From JAAFHB01 sp038236995 (GTDB lineage: Bacteria > Bacteroidota > Bacteroidia > Bacteroidales > Prolixibacteraceae), in NCBI GenBank assembly GCA_038236995.1, contig JBBRZE010000013.1, positions 19,172 to 83,171 on the forward strand: a stretch of DNA of 64,000 bases, written 5' to 3'. Of the stretch, positions 44,931-55,299 are shown in pieces. Each line of letters starts with the position of its first letter. Position 1 is the first letter of the stretch. The notes below the pieces were generated by a model. The model made no database searches. It was not told the DNA's origin and was given only the letters and a program-made list of their open reading frames with translations. The translations under genes were made by a program, and so were the position numbers.

Positions 44931-47405
44931 ATGTTATATCATAAAACCAGGCTAAAGGTATTTCTTCTCTGCCTGTTAACGATTATCAACTATTCAGTTG
45001 TTTACAGTCAGCAGCTTTCGTTAAAAGTCGTCGGAGATACTGCGACTGGGTTTCATGTCGATATTTACAACGGTGATCAACTGCTTGTTACCAACACAGA
45101 AGAATTCTCGCTGAAATTGTATAATCTGGACATGAGTACAGTTGCCAATATGCATCAATGGACCGGCCATGAGTGGACAGGTAATGAAAAGATGATCACC
45201 TTAAAGAGAGATTCCTACATTAAAGATTTTGATGCAAACCTTTCCGTTGCTGTAACCTACCAGGTCGTGAATGCTAACATTGTTAAAAAGACCATTGAGT
45301 TATTTCAGCCTTCGATGCCGGGCATGTATTACATTTTGCAGGAGACCTCCAAACCAGCTGAAAAGCCCAAACGATATGTAACTTTTGAATACGATAACTT
45401 CCCTGGTGGATTTGTTCACGAAATGTATCCAGCAGCGGGATTTATTACACCTGACGATAACGTAGTTGGATTTCTGACCGACGCCGGTTATAAAAATCAG
45501 TTCACACGTAATACACGCCGGCGGTTTAGCGGACGTGGCGGCGGCTTTATAGGTATGCGCCGCTTACCCGATCCCAACCTGTTTTCGGTAGCCACTTCAT
45601 CAGAACAAGCTAAAAACAACCATTTCATCCGGCAGACTTTTGGTGAAATGTATAACCTCGATGCCGGGAAGGAAACCATCTTAAAAACAACGGATGCGTA
45701 TCGGAAAGAAGGCAACAGCGAGGTAAAGAATGAGAACGGGCTGATTACAATCACCGGTCATCCGGGCGGAAGGGCAGGATTGGAATTTATCACGCCTTTC
45801 AAAGATCAGAAGTTGTACACCATTTCTTTTTGGTGCAAAGGGAATACAGGTGTGGCGGTAAAACTCTTCCGGGTTAAGAACGGGCAAAAAACCGTCGAAC
45901 TCGAAGACGGGGTAAAGTACATTGATAACTTTCCGGCTACCGAAAACGAATGGACACTTTTTAAAGGCAGTATCCTGGTTCCATATATTGAGAATGACAG
46001 CGTTTCGATGTTTATTGGTTCGCAGTCGGGAAAAGAGTGCCAGCTTAAGATTAAAGACCTTCAATTTATAGAACACCAGCCTCAGCAGGAGCCTTACAAT
46101 GTGTTACTATTGGGCGAAAAGGTGGAGAAAACAACTTATGTTTTTGTTGAACCCTGGAAATCGCACCAGCAGTTTATGATTTCGTCCCAGACAAGGTTGG
46201 CTGAAGGCAAAGGATTTAAAGGATCTCAGATTGAGAAGATGCTGTATGGCAATTTCAACATGCTTACCTGGATTACAGATACAAAGGATTTCGCGCCATT
46301 TAATGTGCCGAATATGAATTATGCCCCCGATATGTATAACAGGGATTCGTTCTTTTCAACAGTGGCATCCTATAATAAAGAATTGAACCTTTCCATCTGG
46401 GAACAGTGGGGGAAAACACAAACACCCAAAGGTGGTATAGGTACAATCATCACCCCACTGATGGGATCGGTAGAGGCAAAAGACAACGAAGCGACCATCG
46501 AATGGCTGATATGGGCGATGATGAACAAGCGTCGCTTCGGTGTTAAACTTCCGCAGGAAAAAATCAAGAAAGCGGTTGATTACGTGCTGAACGAATTTGA
46601 TGCCGACAGAGATGGAAAATGCCAGGCGCATTTCTCGTTAAGCCAGGTCGATATCGTTGATTTCAAGCCGAAAACCGACCGGCTAGGTGTGAACCAGGGG
46701 ATGCTGGCCATCGCGTTACGGACAATCAAAGAGTTAGGTTTTGATGTTTCTGAAGCATATATCCAAAAGGCTGAAAAAGAGTACCGGAATTTTTATGACG
46801 TTGAAAGAAAACATATCCTGTTCGACCGGAATTTCCCCGATATCATCACCCTTACTGATCTGGAACCTGAGTTCTTTTCGCTGTGGTTGTTCAACCGGCC
46901 CATGCTGACGGATGAAATGGTAAAGAATCATTTAGATCAGATACCGGTTCTGAATAAGGTATCCAACTCCCCTCATCCCGAATATGGTACCACTGCTCCC
47001 ATCTGTGTAAGGCTAACCAAAGATGCAAAAGGGTTTTCATATCTCACAGGAGACTATCAGCCCTTTGAAAAATTTGGGGAGGAGAATTACAGCAACGGCA
47101 AAAGCGACGGGTTCTATTACAACGGCGGAAGCTGGTTCAGGGCAGAGTATTGCGCTTATGTAGTAGGGCTAAAACATGGCTGGAAAAAAGCAAACGCATT
47201 GATGGAAAATAGGGTGTGGGCAGAGATTTACCTGAATCCCCTCTGGCCCTTCAGTAAAGAATTTATACCGACCAAATGGACCTCAACCGATAGTTGGTGG
47301 CCATCGACAAAAGGATTGTGCTGGAATGTTTTCATTCTTATAGCAGACGAGGTTGCAGGTTTGAGAACACCAGATATGGATCCCGATTACAAAAAAAGTA
47401 AATAG
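44931..47405 (+). CDS. Large exported PUL protein, possible alpha/alpha-toroid glycosidase
   Basis: An 824-residue protein with a signal peptide (VFLLCLLTIINYSVVYS). The N-terminal half is beta-rich (about 30-420), with a carbohydrate-module-like segment around 250-390 (LITITGHPGGRAGLEFI, LYTISFWCKGN). The C-terminal half (about 450-810) is helical and rich in Trp, Asp and Glu, such as NEATIEWLIWAMMNK, DRLGVNQGMLAIALR and YNGGSWFRAEYCAYVVGLKHGWKK, as in (alpha/alpha)6 barrels of glycosidases. I do not recognise a named GH family. Position between GH130 and SusC (30 bases before the latter) points to a role in glycan trimming. Confidence 0.7.
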   Translation: MLYHKTRLKVFLLCLLTIINYSVVYSQQLSLKVVGDTATGFHVDIYNGDQLLVTNTEEFSLKLYNLDMSTVANMHQWTGHEWTGNEKMITLKRDSYIKDFDANLSVAVTYQVVNANIVKKTIELFQPSMPGMYYILQETSKPAEKPKRYVTFEYDNFPGGFVHEMYPAAGFITPDDNVVGFLTDAGYKNQFTRNTRRRFSGRGGGFIGMRRLPDPNLFSVATSSEQAKNNHFIRQTFGEMYNLDAGKETILKTTDAYRKEGNSEVKNENGLITITGHPGGRAGLEFITPFKDQKLYTISFWCKGNTGVAVKLFRVKNGQKTVELEDGVKYIDNFPATENEWTLFKGSILVPYIENDSVSMFIGSQSGKECQLKIKDLQFIEHQPQQEPYNVLLLGEKVEKTTYVFVEPWKSHQQFMISSQTRLAEGKGFKGSQIEKMLYGNFNMLTWITDTKDFAPFNVPNMNYAPDMYNRDSFFSTVASYNKELNLSIWEQWGKTQTPKGGIGTIITPLMGSVEAKDNEATIEWLIWAMMNKRRFGVKLPQEKIKKAVDYVLNEFDADRDGKCQAHFSLSQVDIVDFKPKTDRLGVNQGMLAIALRTIKELGFDVSEAYIQKAEKEYRNFYDVERKHILFDRNFPDIITLTDLEPEFFSLWLFNRPMLTDEMVKNHLDQIPVLNKVSNSPHPEYGTTAPICVRLTKDAKGFSYLTGDYQPFEKFGEENYSNGKSDGFYYNGGSWFRAEYCAYVVGLKHGWKKANALMENRVWAEIYLNPLWPFSKEFIPTKWTSTDSWWPSTKGLCWNVFILIADEVAGLRTPDMDPDYKKSK

Positions 47406-47435
47406 CTCAAATAGTACGCATTCAATCTTTAAAAA

Positions 47436-50400
47436 ATGAACCAAATGAAATCGAAGTTTAATTATGCATGGCTTTTGCTGCTCGTTATCATCCTTACGAG
47501 TCAGGGGATTTTTGCGCAGACAAAAATCACAGGGACTGTAAAAGATGGAACTGGAGCAATGCTGCCAGGAGCAACTGTTGTACAAAAGGGTACACAAAAC
47601 GGCGTTCTCACCGATGTCGATGGTAAATATTCCATGACATTAAAAGAAGAAGGAGAAAAGTCACTTGTCTTTTCTTTTATCGGATTTTTACCACAAGAAG
47701 TGGCCGCTACAGGTAAATCTGTAATCAATGTTGTCTTAAAAGAAGACAAGGTTGAGCTGGGTGAAGTGGTGGTTATGGGTTATACGACACAGAAAAAGTC
47801 GGCCTTAACCGGTGCTGTTGGTACGGTTGAAATGGCGAATCTGGAACAGCGAAGAGTCCCGGATGTGGCTCAGATTCTTCAGGGACAGGTTGCCGGCGTA
47901 CAGGTAACCCAAAGTACGGGTGCTCCGGGTGATGGTATCAATGTCACCATTCGTGGGGTAGGAACAATTGGAAGTAGCAGCGACCCGCTTTATATCGTGG
48001 ATGGTCTGCCTACTACCGACATCTCCTTTATAAACCCAACTGATATACAGTCGATGACGGTGTTGAAAGATGCAGCAGCAGCAGCAATTTACGGTGCAAG
48101 AGCTGCAGGTGGTGTAATCGTAATTGTCACCAAGAGCGGTGTAAAAGGACATTCCACCCTTGACATTAGCTACAATTATGGCATTCAGAAAGTAACCAAT
48201 CTTCCTACAATGCTCAATACCACACAGTATATGAATAAAATGGAAGAAAGCTGGAATAATTCAGGTTATACCGGAACCAATCCTTACACGGCCGACAAAT
48301 CAAGAACAGATCTTGCAAATACCGATTGGCTTCATGAATTATTTGGATTGGGTAAATCACAAAACCTGCAATTATCTGCAAGTGGCGGTTCCGATAAAGT
48401 ACAATACCTTATTTCTGGTGGATATTATAATCAAAATGGTATAGTAGTCTCAAATAACGACCAATTTGAGCGCATTAACTTTAGAACAAATGTAAATGCC
48501 AACTTGTCAGATCGTTTTACCGTTGGAACCAATCTGCAAATTTCGAACAGTATGCAGGATAAAATATCTTCAAGCGGTGATGCACCAGGTATTATCCGTC
48601 ATGCATTTATTCGTCCGCCGGTAATCGCAGTTTTTAAAGACAAAACCGATCCTACTTATTCCGAAGCCGATCCCTATACCGATTTGCCTTTTTACTCACA
48701 AAATCTTGCAGCAAATAATGGAACATGGAACGCTGATGCAGACAAATATGAGTTTAGTTCAAATCCTATTGCCCTTGCAAATTTCACCAATGACAAGCGG
48801 AATATCCTTAAAACCTTTGGTAATGTTTTTGCTGAATTTGCTTTTTTGAAAGATAAAGAGCTAAAGCTGAAATCCAATGTAGGAATCGATTTGAATATGA
48901 CGCATAATAAAGCCTTCAATAAAAACTTCGGAGATGATAATGGCGGAGGTAATGAGATTGATGCCGGAGCAGGTCGCCAGAATCGTCCTACTAATTTATC
49001 GGAAGAAAGGGGGCAGGAAACAACTGTTACCTGGACCAATACATTGAACTATAGTAAAACATTTAATAAGCATTCATTAAGCGTATTGGCAGGAAGTGAA
49101 TTCATATCCAACCATGCTTCCGGCTTAAGTGCTTCCAGGTCAAGGTATGGCTATACAACCCCGGCTTTTCAATACATTGATTTCGGAGCTTATCCGCTCG
49201 ATCTTTGGAATGGAGGAGCTGCATCACAATGGGCGTTGTTCTCTTTGTTTAGCTCGGTAAATTACAATTACGACAACCGTTTTTTCGTAACCGGAAGCAT
49301 CAGAGAGGACGCATCAAGCCAGTTTGCAGAAAATAAGCAAAAAGCATTTTTCCCATCCTTTTCAGCTGGATGGAGAATATCGCAGGAAAAATTTATGGAA
49401 AATGTAAGTGCGATCTCTGACCTTAAATTAAGAATCAGTTCAGGAAAACTGGGTAACCAATCGGGGCTTAATAACTACAATTCCCTTGCAATTTATAATC
49501 CTTTAGGCACATTACTACGCTATGGCAACCCCGATTTGAAATGGGAAACTACTCAGCAGGATAATATTGGATTGGATCTGGGTTTACTTAAAAACAAAAT
49601 CAACCTTACTATTGATTATTTTAGAAAAACAACATCTGACATTTTATTGCCTTTAAACTTACCAAAATTGGTTGGTGATGTGCAGCCAACGATCGTAAAC
49701 GCCGGAGAAGTAAGCAATAAGGGTTTTGAATTGTCACTTGGTTTCAAAAACAATGACCATGCATTCAAATACAATGTAAATGGGAATATTGCCTCTGTAA
49801 CTAATATGGTCGAAAAATTGCATCCTAATTTACCAAGTATCTACGGGCAGGTTTCAAAAACAGAAGTTGGTCATCCATTAAATTCTTTTTACGGATTTGA
49901 AATGACGGGTATTTATCAAAACCAAAACGAGATAGATACTTATCTGACTGGCGCACCTCATCCCGAAATTAAGCCAGGCGATATTAAATTTAAAGATCTG
50001 AATGCAGATGGCATTATCAACGATAATGACCGTACCTACATTGGTAATCCAAACCCAAGGTTTACGTATGGTCTCAATTTATCAGCTAATTATAAAGGTC
50101 TTGATATAGCCGTATTATTCCAGGGTGTAAGTGGCGTAGAAAAATACAACGATCTTAAAAAGATTATTGATTACGATACCCGTCCGTTTAACCACTCCGT
50201 AGCAACTTTAAATGCATGGCATGGTGAAGGAACAAGTAATACAATACCGCGTTCAACGTTTAATGACAATGGCAGCAGCCGAGTATCAAGTATTTTTGTA
50301 GAAGATGCTTCCTATTTAAGACTTAAAAACATAGAGATTGGTTATACACTCCCTGCAATATTCGGGAAATCAAACGCCGCATTGAAGAGTGTAAGAGTAT

Positions 50401-50531
50401 ATGTATCTGCCCAAAACCTGTTTACTGTTACAAATTACACAGGGTTAGATCCGGAATCAGTTAATATGATTGACCAGGGTACTTATCCGCAATCAAAAGC
50501 GTTCTTATTTGGTGTCAATATTAAGTTGTAA
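47436..50531 (+). CDS. SusC-like TonB-dependent outer-membrane receptor
   Basis: Imports oligosaccharides across the outer membrane with energy from TonB. 1031 residues: signal peptide ending IFAQ, carboxypeptidase-like N-terminal domain (ITGTVKDGTGAMLPGATVV), TonB-box region (LGEVVVMGYTTQKKSALTG), plug with the SusC hallmarks VRGVGT-type TIRGVGTIG, LYIVDGLP and MTVLKDAAAAAIYGARAAGG, and a C-terminal barrel ending FLFGVNIKL. Followed after 24 bases by the SusD partner. Confidence 0.96.
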   Translation: MNQMKSKFNYAWLLLLVIILTSQGIFAQTKITGTVKDGTGAMLPGATVVQKGTQNGVLTDVDGKYSMTLKEEGEKSLVFSFIGFLPQEVAATGKSVINVVLKEDKVELGEVVVMGYTTQKKSALTGAVGTVEMANLEQRRVPDVAQILQGQVAGVQVTQSTGAPGDGINVTIRGVGTIGSSSDPLYIVDGLPTTDISFINPTDIQSMTVLKDAAAAAIYGARAAGGVIVIVTKSGVKGHSTLDISYNYGIQKVTNLPTMLNTTQYMNKMEESWNNSGYTGTNPYTADKSRTDLANTDWLHELFGLGKSQNLQLSASGGSDKVQYLISGGYYNQNGIVVSNNDQFERINFRTNVNANLSDRFTVGTNLQISNSMQDKISSSGDAPGIIRHAFIRPPVIAVFKDKTDPTYSEADPYTDLPFYSQNLAANNGTWNADADKYEFSSNPIALANFTNDKRNILKTFGNVFAEFAFLKDKELKLKSNVGIDLNMTHNKAFNKNFGDDNGGGNEIDAGAGRQNRPTNLSEERGQETTVTWTNTLNYSKTFNKHSLSVLAGSEFISNHASGLSASRSRYGYTTPAFQYIDFGAYPLDLWNGGAASQWALFSLFSSVNYNYDNRFFVTGSIREDASSQFAENKQKAFFPSFSAGWRISQEKFMENVSAISDLKLRISSGKLGNQSGLNNYNSLAIYNPLGTLLRYGNPDLKWETTQQDNIGLDLGLLKNKINLTIDYFRKTTSDILLPLNLPKLVGDVQPTIVNAGEVSNKGFELSLGFKNNDHAFKYNVNGNIASVTNMVEKLHPNLPSIYGQVSKTEVGHPLNSFYGFEMTGIYQNQNEIDTYLTGAPHPEIKPGDIKFKDLNADGIINDNDRTYIGNPNPRFTYGLNLSANYKGLDIAVLFQGVSGVEKYNDLKKIIDYDTRPFNHSVATLNAWHGEGTSNTIPRSTFNDNGSSRVSSIFVEDASYLRLKNIEIGYTLPAIFGKSNAALKSVRVYVSAQNLFTVTNYTGLDPESVNMIDQGTYPQSKAFLFGVNIKL

Positions 50532-50555
50532 ATAACCTGTTTAAAAAGAAAAAAT

Positions 50556-52034
50556 ATGAGATCAATATATAAAATACTGGCTTTAATGGTAGTCATTACC
50601 AGTGTCAGTTGCAATAAAGACTTGCACGAAACCCCGATAGGAATAATAACGGAGGGAGTAGCTCCAACACATGCATCAGTAATATATTCTGTAACCTCTT
50701 CTTACCAATTGCTTTCGAGCACCCTGAATATTATTGGCACCTGGGGATGGGATGATGGAACAGTGCTTCGCAATGATTTTGTTTTGCAGGATATTGCATC
50801 CGGCGATATGCAAAAGAAGTGGAACCCCGATGGCGATCAGGCATGGATGGATCAGTTCTCCGAATTTAGTTTTACAGCTTCCAATGCGGGTATTAATGGT
50901 CAATGGAGTTATGATTTTGACGGAATAGCAAGAGCGAATACAGCTATCAGTTATTTAACTGATGCAGAACTTACAACTAAACTTGCTTTTGATGAACCTA
51001 CCAGGAAATATCTGTTAGGTCAGGTTTATTTCTTAAGGGCCTTTTACTATTTCGATTTGGTAAATTTATATGGTGATGTACCATTGTTATTAACGCCATT
51101 AAAAAGTTTCGCTGATGCTTATAGTGTAGCTAAAAGTGAAACCAAGGCAAATGTGTATCTGCAAATCAGCAAAGACCTTGACGAAGCTAAAACTTTGATA
51201 CCAGCTGGCAAATATTCAAATGCTACCGAAAAATGGAGAGTATCTGAAGGTGCAGTATTGGCTTTACAGGCAAAAGTGGCGTTGTACAATCAAAAATGGG
51301 CAGAAGTAGTAAGTATTGTAACCGCAATGGAAACATTGAACTATTATAGCTTAAATGCCAATTACTTCGACAACTTTAGTGTGGCTAAAGAATTTACGGA
51401 TAATGAAGTGATTCTTGCCTATAATCACGAGACGCTAACAACACCAAGATCCGGCAATGGCCTTTGCGCCCTTGCAGGATGGGGATTTATTGCACCTACA
51501 ACCAATTTCATCAGTGCATTCGAAGCCAATGATCCAAGGTTGGGTTATACAGTAGATGTTGCCAGTCAAAATGTTTACAAATTGTTTGGCACCCTGAATA
51601 GTGATAATAAAGGCAATGATGATGCCGCAAGTAACAAAATATTCATTCGCTGGGCAGATGTGATACTTTGGAAAGCTGAAGCCTTAAACGAAACAGGTAG
51701 CTATCCTGCCGCCATTGCGCTGATCAACAAGGTAAGAGAGCGTGCAAGACTATCCGTAACAGCTACGGGTACGACTCCACCTGCCGGAACATTACCAGAC
51801 AGGAGTGTTGCCTCTACTGATAAAGCCCAGATCAAAGATTGGCTGGTAAAAGAAAGACGTGTAGAATTAGGCTTCGAATCACAACGATTCAACGACCTTA
51901 AAAGATGGAACTTAGCCAAGAGTTTTTTAACCGGTCTGGGTAAAAATTTCCAGGATAAAAATTACATCTATCCTATTCCACAGGGTGAAATTGATAAATC
52001 GGGTGGTAGTATCAAACAGAATACCGGCTATTGA
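50556..52034 (+). CDS. SusD-like surface glycan-binding lipoprotein
   Basis: The lid of the SusCD importer, which captures glycan at the cell surface. 492 residues with lipobox ITSVSC (Cys20), helical TPR-like core (YLLGQVYFLRAFYYFDLVNLYGDVPLL), and the C-terminal RagB/SusD segment IRWADVILWKAEALNE and VKERRVELGFESQRFNDLKRW with YPIPQGEID near the end. Ends at a hairpin terminator at 52056. Confidence 0.95.
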   Translation: MRSIYKILALMVVITSVSCNKDLHETPIGIITEGVAPTHASVIYSVTSSYQLLSSTLNIIGTWGWDDGTVLRNDFVLQDIASGDMQKKWNPDGDQAWMDQFSEFSFTASNAGINGQWSYDFDGIARANTAISYLTDAELTTKLAFDEPTRKYLLGQVYFLRAFYYFDLVNLYGDVPLLLTPLKSFADAYSVAKSETKANVYLQISKDLDEAKTLIPAGKYSNATEKWRVSEGAVLALQAKVALYNQKWAEVVSIVTAMETLNYYSLNANYFDNFSVAKEFTDNEVILAYNHETLTTPRSGNGLCALAGWGFIAPTTNFISAFEANDPRLGYTVDVASQNVYKLFGTLNSDNKGNDDAASNKIFIRWADVILWKAEALNETGSYPAAIALINKVRERARLSVTATGTTPPAGTLPDRSVASTDKAQIKDWLVKERRVELGFESQRFNDLKRWNLAKSFLTGLGKNFQDKNYIYPIPQGEIDKSGGSIKQNTGY

Positions 52035-52055
52035 TATTTATCCTGAAACAGAAAT

Positions 52056-52103
52056 GGGAGGTTAATTTAAGGTTTTACGGAACTTTAAATTGACTCCCTT
52101 TTG
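52056..52103 (+). terminator. Imperfect hairpin terminator after the SusD gene
   Basis: GGGAG (52056-52060) to CTCCC (52094-52098) close a long A/T-rich imperfect stem with AATTTAA opposite TTTAAATT, followed by TTTTG. It may lower expression of the downstream permease and lipoprotein genes. Confidence 0.6.
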
Positions 52104-52161
52104 TTCAAAATTAAGATTTCGCAACTACATTGATATTTTACAATTCCAACAATAAGACTCA

Positions 52162-53415
52162 ATGATCGCAAAACTGACTACAGAATTCCGTTTCTTCCAA
52201 TCGATGCCGCACAATATGCGTGTGCTACTTATTACCAACATGTTGTATGCGTTGGTATTGCCGGTTGTTGAGATCTTTATGGCGGCTTACATCATGCGCT
52301 ATTTTGCCGATACCAGTTATGTGGCCATCTTCCAGGTTGCGATGTATACGGGTATCATTATCACCTCGTTGACGAACGGTTTTTTACTGAAGAGCTTCAA
52401 GGTAGCTCACCTCTATAGTTTCGGAATTCTGTTGAGTGGCATATCGATGGTTGGGATGATGTTTGTAAAAGACATTACCTTGGTAGGATTGATTGTCGCA
52501 GGCATGATGATTGGCGCAGCTTCCGGGTTTTTCTGGACAAATCGTTACCTGATGGCGCTCAACACGACGAAGGACGATAACCGCAATTATTTCTTTGGTC
52601 TGGAGTCGTTCTTCTTTACAATCGCAAATATTACCATTCCATTGGCGATCGGCGCGTTGCTTGCGTCAATTGATGGCAAGCAGCTATTCGGGATTGTTTT
52701 CGACATTTACCAGGGCTACCGCATCGTAACAATTATTGTATTTGCAACGACAATTGCAGCCTGTTTTTCACTGGCCCGTGGAAAGTTTGAAAACCCTGTA
52801 CAGAAAGACTTTCTGTATTTCCGGTTCGACAAGCTTTGGAACAAACAGATATTACTGGCAATATTAAAAGGTCTCGTACAAGGATTCCTTGTAACAGCAC
52901 CTGCCATGCTCATTATGAAATATGTTGGAAAAGAAGGTTCGCTTGGATTGATCCAGGGAATAAGTGGCGGATTGACAGCCATTTTGATTTACCTGCTGGG
53001 CCGGTTTGCAAAACCAAAACACCGCATTCTTATTTTTGGTTTTGGTATTACACTCTTCCTGATCGGAACCATTGTGAACGGCATTGAGTTATCGATGTTC
53101 GGCGTTATGGTATTCGTTTTGTGCAAGGTATTTTTCCAGCCGCTACACGATCTTGCCTATTACCCAATTATGATGAAGGTGATTGATGTAGTTTCGAAAC
53201 GCGAAGACCGAAATCAGTATGCCTACATTCTTAATCATGAGTTTGGCTTGTATTTTGGCAGGGTTGCAGGATTGGGTTTGTTTATCTTCCTGGCATTCTC
53301 CGTTTCCGAAACCTTTGCACTCCGTTACTCACTGATCATTGTGGCAGTGCTGCAAATGCTTTCGATTCCATTGGCAAAAAACATCATGAAAGATTCCTAT
53401 TCTGAAGTGAAATGA
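52162..53415 (+). CDS. MFS permease of the PUL
   Basis: A 417-residue major-facilitator protein with about 11-12 hydrophobic helices (first LLITNMLYALVLPVVEIFMAAYI) and a central cytoplasmic loop near FENPVQKDFLYFRFDKLWN. Presumably moves the oligosaccharide across the inner membrane to the cytoplasmic GH130 phosphorylase. Its stop overlaps the start of the next gene by four bases (ATGA, 53412-53415), so the two are translationally coupled. Confidence 0.86.
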   Translation: MIAKLTTEFRFFQSMPHNMRVLLITNMLYALVLPVVEIFMAAYIMRYFADTSYVAIFQVAMYTGIIITSLTNGFLLKSFKVAHLYSFGILLSGISMVGMMFVKDITLVGLIVAGMMIGAASGFFWTNRYLMALNTTKDDNRNYFFGLESFFFTIANITIPLAIGALLASIDGKQLFGIVFDIYQGYRIVTIIVFATTIAACFSLARGKFENPVQKDFLYFRFDKLWNKQILLAILKGLVQGFLVTAPAMLIMKYVGKEGSLGLIQGISGGLTAILIYLLGRFAKPKHRILIFGFGITLFLIGTIVNGIELSMFGVMVFVLCKVFFQPLHDLAYYPIMMKVIDVVSKREDRNQYAYILNHEFGLYFGRVAGLGLFIFLAFSVSETFALRYSLIIVAVLQMLSIPLAKNIMKDSYSEVK

Positions 53416-55139
53416 GAAATATAAAAGGATTTTTTTTAATCGCATCACTGGCGCTGCTGGCAGGATTCAATGCTTGCATTTCGCAAACGGGTATGCCTGT
53501 TGTGCAGACCTCACTGCCACGCATCGATCAAATGCCGGAGATCCCGCAGCCATTAAAAATCATCGACTGGAAGAAAAAGACGTTGCAATTCGACAGCCTC
53601 GTTTTCAATTTAAACAGTACCGCCTCCTATGGTCCGCTGATCTGGCTCGACAGTTCCCGAAGGAACATCGATCAGGTTACATTCGGACTTTACACGGTGA
53701 TTGGCGATGTTCGCCAGGGTCCAAAGAAAAATAATGGCGAGTTCCATGAAGCATTGACCTCGATGAATTCTTTGATCAGCGCTGGATTGAATGGAATTGA
53801 TAAAACCAACCAGCATGGATTTAACTATGTGAAGATGGTGCAGAACTATTTCAACACCGACACAAAGTGGAATATAGTGATGAACAATACCAATCCCGCG
53901 GTGGCATTGGCAGGTGGAGGTTATGGTCGCGATTGGTGGTACGATGTTTATCCGAACGTGTTGTATTACGGGGTTGCTGCGCTTAACCCCAATGTCGAAA
54001 ACACAAAATCTATCCAGCATACAATTGCCGAACAATTCTGTAAAGCCGACTCTGTGCTGAACGGTAACTACGATTATTCCTATTTTGACTATGGTCAGAT
54101 GAAAGGTTTCAAAAACAATATTCCTTTACAGCAGGATGTTGCCGGCGGACATGCCTGGATATTGTATTCGGCTTATTATCAATTTGGAGATAAGCGATAC
54201 CTGAACCGGGCTAAAAGTGCCACGGAAGCTTTGCTTAGCCAGAAAGAGAGCCGGTTTTACGAAATGCTGCTCCCGTTTGGAACCTACACAGCTGCGAGGC
54301 TTAATGCAGAACAGGGAACCAACTACGATGTTACAAAACTGCTAAACTGGATGTTTGACGGCTGCCAGTCGAAAGACGGGCGTTACGGGTGGGGCGTGAT
54401 TGCTGAAAAATGGGGTGACTATGATGTCTCCGGATTGCAGGGAAGTATCACCGATGGTGGTGGATATGGTTTTTTTATGAATTCTGTGGCAATGGCCTGG
54501 CCACTTGTCCCTTTGGTGAAATATGAACCTCAATATGCCAAAACGATCGGTAAATATATGCTGAACGTGGTTAATGCAGCTCGTCTTTTCTATCCTGACC
54601 AGGTAGACAATACCCACCAGTGGCTACCCGAATTGAAAGATCTGACGCATGGAATCATTGGCTATGAAGGCATTCGTAAAACAGATGATTATGGCAAGCC
54701 CGAATTGAAAGGAATTTCCCCGGTTTCTATCGGTGATGGTCCAAAATGGACAACCGGTCAGCCAAAAGAATCGATGTTCAGCCTTTACAGTACCTCTATC
54801 GCCGGCGTCTTCGGAGCCATTGTCAACAAGACCGATGTTGATGGAATTCTGGCGCTCGATTGCAATATCACCGACTTCTACGCTCATAATAAATACCCAG
54901 AATATCTTTACTATAACCCTTTTAAAGACGCTAAAACAGTAACGTATTCATCTAAAGTCAGCGTTGACTTGTTTGATGTCATCTCAAAAAGATATCTCTC
55001 GAAAGGTGGACAGGGTAATATCATTTTCAGTTTACCAGCAGGTGAAGCAGCATTGATTGTTGTGCTTCCGGCTGGTACACATCTGAAGACGGTAGGATCA
55101 AAAATTAAAGTTGGGAGTACTGTTATCGCCTACAAATAA
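53412..55139 (+). CDS. PUL lipoprotein, possible alpha/alpha-toroid enzyme
   Basis: A 575-residue predicted lipoprotein (lipobox LAGFNAC, Cys22). The middle (about 90-450) is helical with repeated aromatic and acidic patches (YGRDWWYDVYPNVLYYGVAAL, GGHAWILYSAYYQFGDKRYL, GYGFFMNSVAMAWPLVPLV), as in six-hairpin barrels; a small beta domain closes the chain (QGNIIFSLPAGEAALIVVLPAG). I do not recognise a named family. Coupling to the MFS gene and the Trp/Asp-rich clefts suggest a periplasmic or surface carbohydrate-active enzyme or binding protein, which is inference. Confidence 0.7.
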   Translation: MRNIKGFFLIASLALLAGFNACISQTGMPVVQTSLPRIDQMPEIPQPLKIIDWKKKTLQFDSLVFNLNSTASYGPLIWLDSSRRNIDQVTFGLYTVIGDVRQGPKKNNGEFHEALTSMNSLISAGLNGIDKTNQHGFNYVKMVQNYFNTDTKWNIVMNNTNPAVALAGGGYGRDWWYDVYPNVLYYGVAALNPNVENTKSIQHTIAEQFCKADSVLNGNYDYSYFDYGQMKGFKNNIPLQQDVAGGHAWILYSAYYQFGDKRYLNRAKSATEALLSQKESRFYEMLLPFGTYTAARLNAEQGTNYDVTKLLNWMFDGCQSKDGRYGWGVIAEKWGDYDVSGLQGSITDGGGYGFFMNSVAMAWPLVPLVKYEPQYAKTIGKYMLNVVNAARLFYPDQVDNTHQWLPELKDLTHGIIGYEGIRKTDDYGKPELKGISPVSIGDGPKWTTGQPKESMFSLYSTSIAGVFGAIVNKTDVDGILALDCNITDFYAHNKYPEYLYYNPFKDAKTVTYSSKVSVDLFDVISKRYLSKGGQGNIIFSLPAGEAALIVVLPAGTHLKTVGSKIKVGSTVIAYK

Positions 55140-55299
55140 GAAGAGTTTTCAAAAGGCAAAATCCAATAAACGCAAAGTACACAAAGCAACATCGCCAGAA
55201 ACACAATAAACAATGCTACAAAATTCAAACTTTGATTAATGTGTATCTGGCGGTTATAATTATTTCATAAGGTTCCCTTACGATAGGACATCCGAAATG

